Assembly: GCF_013407925.2 (NCBI RefSeq)
Contig: NZ_CP060201.1
Span: forward strand, 6,123,001 to 6,187,000
Origin: Pseudomonas protegens
GTDB taxonomy: Bacteria > Pseudomonadota > Gammaproteobacteria > Pseudomonadales > Pseudomonadaceae
Direction of reading: 5' to 3'
Length of the DNA stretch: 64,000 nucleotides
In this document: positions 61,244-64,000 of the stretch, piece by piece
Layout: each line of letters starts with the position of its first letter
Numbering within the stretch: position 1 is the stretch's first letter
Program-made: the position numbers and the translations under genes
The notes under the pieces: model-generated
Told to the model about the DNA's origin: nothing
Database searches by the model: none
Seen by the model: only the letters and a program-made list of their open reading frames with translations

Positions 61244-62160
61244 AACTATTGATTGCCGGGCCGTTGCTGGCATTGCTCGCCGCCCAGGTACAAGCCGCCG
61301 GCATTGCCATGGAAGACCAGTCGCAGATACCGGCGCCAAGCGCTTCGGCCCAGGCCCAGTACTTCAAGCCGCCCGCCGAAAGCGAGTTGCCGGACAACGC
61401 CTACGGCAAGCTGGTGCGCGAGGGCCATGCGCTGTTCGTCGACACCAAGCGCCGCGCGCCGCAATACGTGGGCAATGGGCTCAATTGCAGCAACTGCCAC
61501 CTCGATCAGGGGCGTCTGGCCAACTCTGCGCCGCTGTGGGGCGCCTATCCGATGTACCCCGCCTACCGCAAGAAGAACGACAAGGTGAACACCTTCGCCG
61601 AACGCTTGCAGGGCTGCTTTCAGTTCAGCATGAACGGTGGTCAGCCGCCGGCGGCCGACAGCCCGGAGATCACCGCGCTGTCGGTGTATGCCTACTGGTT
61701 GGCGAGCAAGGCGCCGCTGGGCGTCGAACTGCCGGGCCGGGGGTATCCCGATGTGGCCCAGCCAGCCAAGGGTTATGACTTGAAGCAGGGCGCGGCGGTG
61801 TACCAGGCGCAATGTGCGGTCTGCCATGGTGAACAAGGGCAGGGGCAGAAGGTCGGGGCCGATTACGTGATGCCGCCGCTGTGGGGCAAGGATTCCTACA
61901 ACTGGGGGGCGGGGATGCACCGGATCAATACCGCGGCGTCCTTTATCAAGCACAACATGCCCTTGGGCAAGGGCGGCAGCTTGAGCGATCAGCAGGCGTG
62001 GGACGTGGCGGCCTTCGTCAACAGCCATGAACGGCCGCAGGATCCGCGTCTGGTGGAGGGCTCGATCGAGAAGACCCGGGTCAAGTTTCACGCCAATGAC
62101 GGGGTAAATTTGTACGGTCAGACCGTAGAAGGCGTGCTGATCGGCCAGGGCATCCGATAA
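61240..62160 (+). CDS. tsdA: thiosulfate dehydrogenase TsdA-like diheme cytochrome
   Basis: A 306-residue protein with signal peptide (LLALLAAQVQAAG). The first heme is in NGLNCSNCHLDQGRLANSAP, the second in QCAVCHGEQGQGQKVG. Between them lies LQGCFQFSMNGGQPP, whose Cys aligns with the axial Cys ligand that characterises TsdA active sites; the AYPMYPAYRKKNDKVNTFAE segment is also typical. It joins two thiosulfates into tetrathionate. Strong terminator follows. Confidence 0.78.
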   Translation: MKLLIAGPLLALLAAQVQAAGIAMEDQSQIPAPSASAQAQYFKPPAESELPDNAYGKLVREGHALFVDTKRRAPQYVGNGLNCSNCHLDQGRLANSAPLWGAYPMYPAYRKKNDKVNTFAERLQGCFQFSMNGGQPPAADSPEITALSVYAYWLASKAPLGVELPGRGYPDVAQPAKGYDLKQGAAVYQAQCAVCHGEQGQGQKVGADYVMPPLWGKDSYNWGAGMHRINTAASFIKHNMPLGKGGSLSDQQAWDVAAFVNSHERPQDPRLVEGSIEKTRVKFHANDGVNLYGQTVEGVLIGQGIR

Positions 62161-62179
62161 ACTAGCGCCTGTCGTTACC

Positions 62180-62219
62180 GATGCCGCCTGGGCTCACGCT
62201 TTGGCGGCATCGCTTTTTT
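62180..62219 (+). terminator. Rho-independent terminator after tsdA
   Basis: GATGCCGCC and GGCGGCATC form a nine-pair stem followed by GC and six T. Confidence 0.88.
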
Positions 62220-62229
62220 GGGAGAGAGC

Positions 62230-62460
62230 ATGAAGCGGGAACACGTCAGGGAAAAGCATGCAGAGGGCTCGATCTCTGCCACCCATGTGATCCAGAACCC
62301 GGCCAATTCCGGGGAGTGGATCGTGTTCTTCAAGAAAAGCGCCGGGCGCAGCTATTTTCTGGTGGATGACAGTGACGAGGTGGAGTCTTTCGCCCGCCTC
62401 GACGACCTGATCGAAACCATTCGCGGCCTGGGCATCAAGTTCGCCGAAATTCATATGTAG
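62230..62460 (+). CDS. small hypothetical protein
   Basis: A 76-residue protein (MKREHVREKHAEGSISATHV) with a GGGAGAG site. The WIVFFKKSAGRSYFLVDDSD centre suggests a compact alpha/beta domain. Widely seen type in Pseudomonas, function unknown. Confidence 0.6.
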   Translation: MKREHVREKHAEGSISATHVIQNPANSGEWIVFFKKSAGRSYFLVDDSDEVESFARLDDLIETIRGLGIKFAEIHM

Positions 62461-62474
62461 CGGGCGTCCGTGCG

Positions 62475-62756
62475 CTACTTGCAGACCACCACCACGCTGC
62501 GGCTCTTGTAGTTGCCGACATCGACGCCCAGGGTCTTGTCGCTTTCCTTGGGGGCCGGGGTGCCGTCGGTGCTGACGATCCGATAGCCGGTACCGGCGCA
62601 GGAGGCGTCGGCCTTTTCATAGCAGCTGGCCCAGGAGCCGGCTTCTCCGGAGCAATCGATGCTCAGGCCCTGCTCGCCATTGGCCAGGTAAGTATTGGAG
62701 GCGGTGGCGCATCCGGTCAGAGCCAGTACCGCGGTGACTGCGAGAAGTCTGTTCAT
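62475..62756 (-). CDS. small lipoprotein with paired cysteines
   Basis: A 93-residue protein from MNRLLAVTAVLALTGCATAS at 62756, lipobox LTGC. The mature part has IDCSGEAGSWASCYEKADAS then CAGTGYRIVS and a final VVVVCK, four further cysteines. It is convergent with the preceding small gene. Function unknown. Confidence 0.7.
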   Translation of the reverse strand: MNRLLAVTAVLALTGCATASNTYLANGEQGLSIDCSGEAGSWASCYEKADASCAGTGYRIVSTDGTPAPKESDKTLGVDVGNYKSRSVVVVCK

Positions 62757-63221
62757 GGGGGATTTCGTCGTCTGCAGAGGAGGGGGGAGCTTGGGGCCAT
62801 GCATCAGCGTTGCGATGCTATAGCTAATGGCCATTTCGGTACAGCGCATTCCCTTAGTCCGCCGCCGCTGCGCAAAAGTGCCGCTGCTCGATAGACGGAA
62901 CATTCCGCGAACTGCCCAGAGGTGGCAGAAGGCCGTGAACGGTGCCATCAGTCGCGCCTGGCAGAGGCGCTGCGAGGGCGTTTGGGATGGCTGCGGCGGC
63001 GTGTCCGCTCGATGCTCGTGTCCGGCGCGCAGGCGGCGGATTTCAAGGCCTGCGGGGTCGTGGTCGTTTACCTTGAGCGCTAACTGATGAATGCGACGGA
63101 ACTATATGGCGCTTTATTTCTCTATGATGGCAGCGGTTAGCCAGCGCGGGGCATTGTAAGGTGCACGCCGCCTGATTAGACTGCGCCGAAACTCGCACGC
63201 ACAGCCTTTTTAAGGACTCAT
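62757..63221. other. intergenic region before galU
   Basis: About 465 bases with no recognised gene. TATGAT at 63124-63129 is a plausible -10 box for galU. A plus frame at 62827-63087 has no supporting features. Confidence 0.45.
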
Positions 63222-64000
63222 ATGATCAAGAAATGCTTGTTCCCAGCAGCCGGTTACGGTACTCGCTTCCTGCCAGCGACTAAAGCCATGCCTAAAGAAA
63301 TGCTGCCGGTGGTGAACAAGCCACTGATCCAGTACGGCGTTGAAGAAGCGCTGGATGCCGGATTGACTGAAATCTCCATCGTGACCGGCCGTGGCAAGCG
63401 CGCCCTCGAAGACCACTTCGACATCAGTTACGAGCTGGAAAACCAGATCAAGGGCACCGACAAGGAGAAATACCTGGTTGGTATCCGCAAACTGCTGGAC
63501 GAGTGCTCGTTCTCCTACACTCGCCAGACTGAAATGAAAGGCCTGGGCCACGCAATTCTGACCGGCCGCCCGCTGATCGGTGACGAACCCTTCGCCGTGG
63601 TACTGGCGGACGACCTGTGCGTCAACCTTGAAGGCGACGGCGTCCTGACCCAGATGGTCAAGCTGTACAAGCAGTTCCGCTGCTCGATCGTGGCCATCCA
63701 GGAAGTCGACCCGCAGGAGACCAACAAGTACGGCGTGATCGCCGGCGAGATGATCCGCGACGACATCTACCGCGTTCACAGCATGGTCGAGAAGCCAAAG
63801 CCGGAAGATGCGCCGTCGAACCTGGCGATCATCGGTCGTTACATCCTGACGCCGGACATCTTCGACCTGATCGAGCAGACCGAGCCGGGCAAGGGTGGCG
63901 AAATCCAGATCACTGACGCCCTGATGAAGCAGGCGCAGAACGGCTGTGTAATGGCCTACAAGTTCAAGGGCAAGCGTTTCGACTGCGGTGGCGCCGAAGG
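63222..64000 (+). CDS. galU: UTP-glucose-1-phosphate uridylyltransferase, 3' end outside window
   Basis: 259 residues visible of about 280. MIKKCLFPAAGYGTRFLPAT is the nucleotide-binding start (GxGTRxxPxTK), FAVVLADDLCV the catalytic metal aspartates, and YGVIAGEM, MVEKPKPEDAPSNLAIIGRY the sugar-phosphate site. It makes UDP-glucose for LPS core, exopolysaccharide and trehalose pathways. AAGGA site before the ATG at 63222. Confidence 0.95.
   Translation, partial: MIKKCLFPAAGYGTRFLPATKAMPKEMLPVVNKPLIQYGVEEALDAGLTEISIVTGRGKRALEDHFDISYELENQIKGTDKEKYLVGIRKLLDECSFSYTRQTEMKGLGHAILTGRPLIGDEPFAVVLADDLCVNLEGDGVLTQMVKLYKQFRCSIVAIQEVDPQETNKYGVIAGEMIRDDIYRVHSMVEKPKPEDAPSNLAIIGRYILTPDIFDLIEQTEPGKGGEIQITDALMKQAQNGCVMAYKFKGKRFDCGGAE

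Overview
The window looks like a Pseudomonas chromosome, most likely of the P. fluorescens group. The grounds are the mostly high-GC core genes, small families that I know mainly from pseudomonads (DUF1652, DUF2986), PrtN-type prophage regulation, and Pseudomonas-like mod, ada/alkB and tsdBA loci. The species assignment is inference.

Layout. 1-2442: end of a polyamine locus (class III aminotransferase cut by the window edge, and a periplasmic polyamine-binding protein). 2443-17670: integration hot spot at tRNA-Cys. Three copies of the tRNA 3' end (2470-2572, 15100-15202, 17632-17670) delimit two tandem elements. The first (about 12.6 kb) carries a two-gene module behind a LexA-controlled promoter (a nucleoid-associated-protein family gene overlapping a membrane-anchored coiled-coil protein). 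It also carries a tyrosine integrase, a collapsed P2-like prophage (DUF4224, methyltransferase fragment, PrtN-like activator, tail genes U/X/D, endolysin, Rz/Rz1) and an OafA-type O-antigen acyltransferase. The second (about 2.5 kb) keeps only a GNAT/Rnk fusion and a lipoprotein.

17671-32350: mostly core and small accessory genes. These are an MCP with a sigma28-like promoter, a diguanylate cyclase, two tandem tiny secreted cysteine-rich peptides, a PLP dehydratase, FabF divergent from an HxlR regulator, an HAD phosphatase, a TetR/quinone-reductase pair and a candidate sRNA. 32357-38640: second hot spot at tRNA-Leu(UAA), holding decayed phage genes (integrase C-terminus, DUF1799 with a stop, frameshifted holin), an orphan Rhs C-terminal toxin with candidate immunity genes, and unrecognised low-GC genes.

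38802-48025: a periplasmic molybdenum hydroxylase operon (2Fe-2S subunit, Tat-exported large subunit, triheme cytochrome, frameshifted XdhC), then an AraC regulator, an alcohol dehydrogenase, an MFS exporter and a small cytochrome c. 48112-64000: small envelope proteins (including an MliC-type lysozyme inhibitor), an ABC-F ATPase, modABC with a ModE-like box, a nitronate-monooxygenase-like enzyme, an alkylation-repair cluster (2OG oxygenase, AlkB, Ada with a degenerate zinc site), tsdBA for thiosulfate oxidation, and the 5' part of galU. ModABC supplies the molybdate needed by the hydroxylase 10 kb away. The defective prophages are linked by several frame disruptions and deletion joints.
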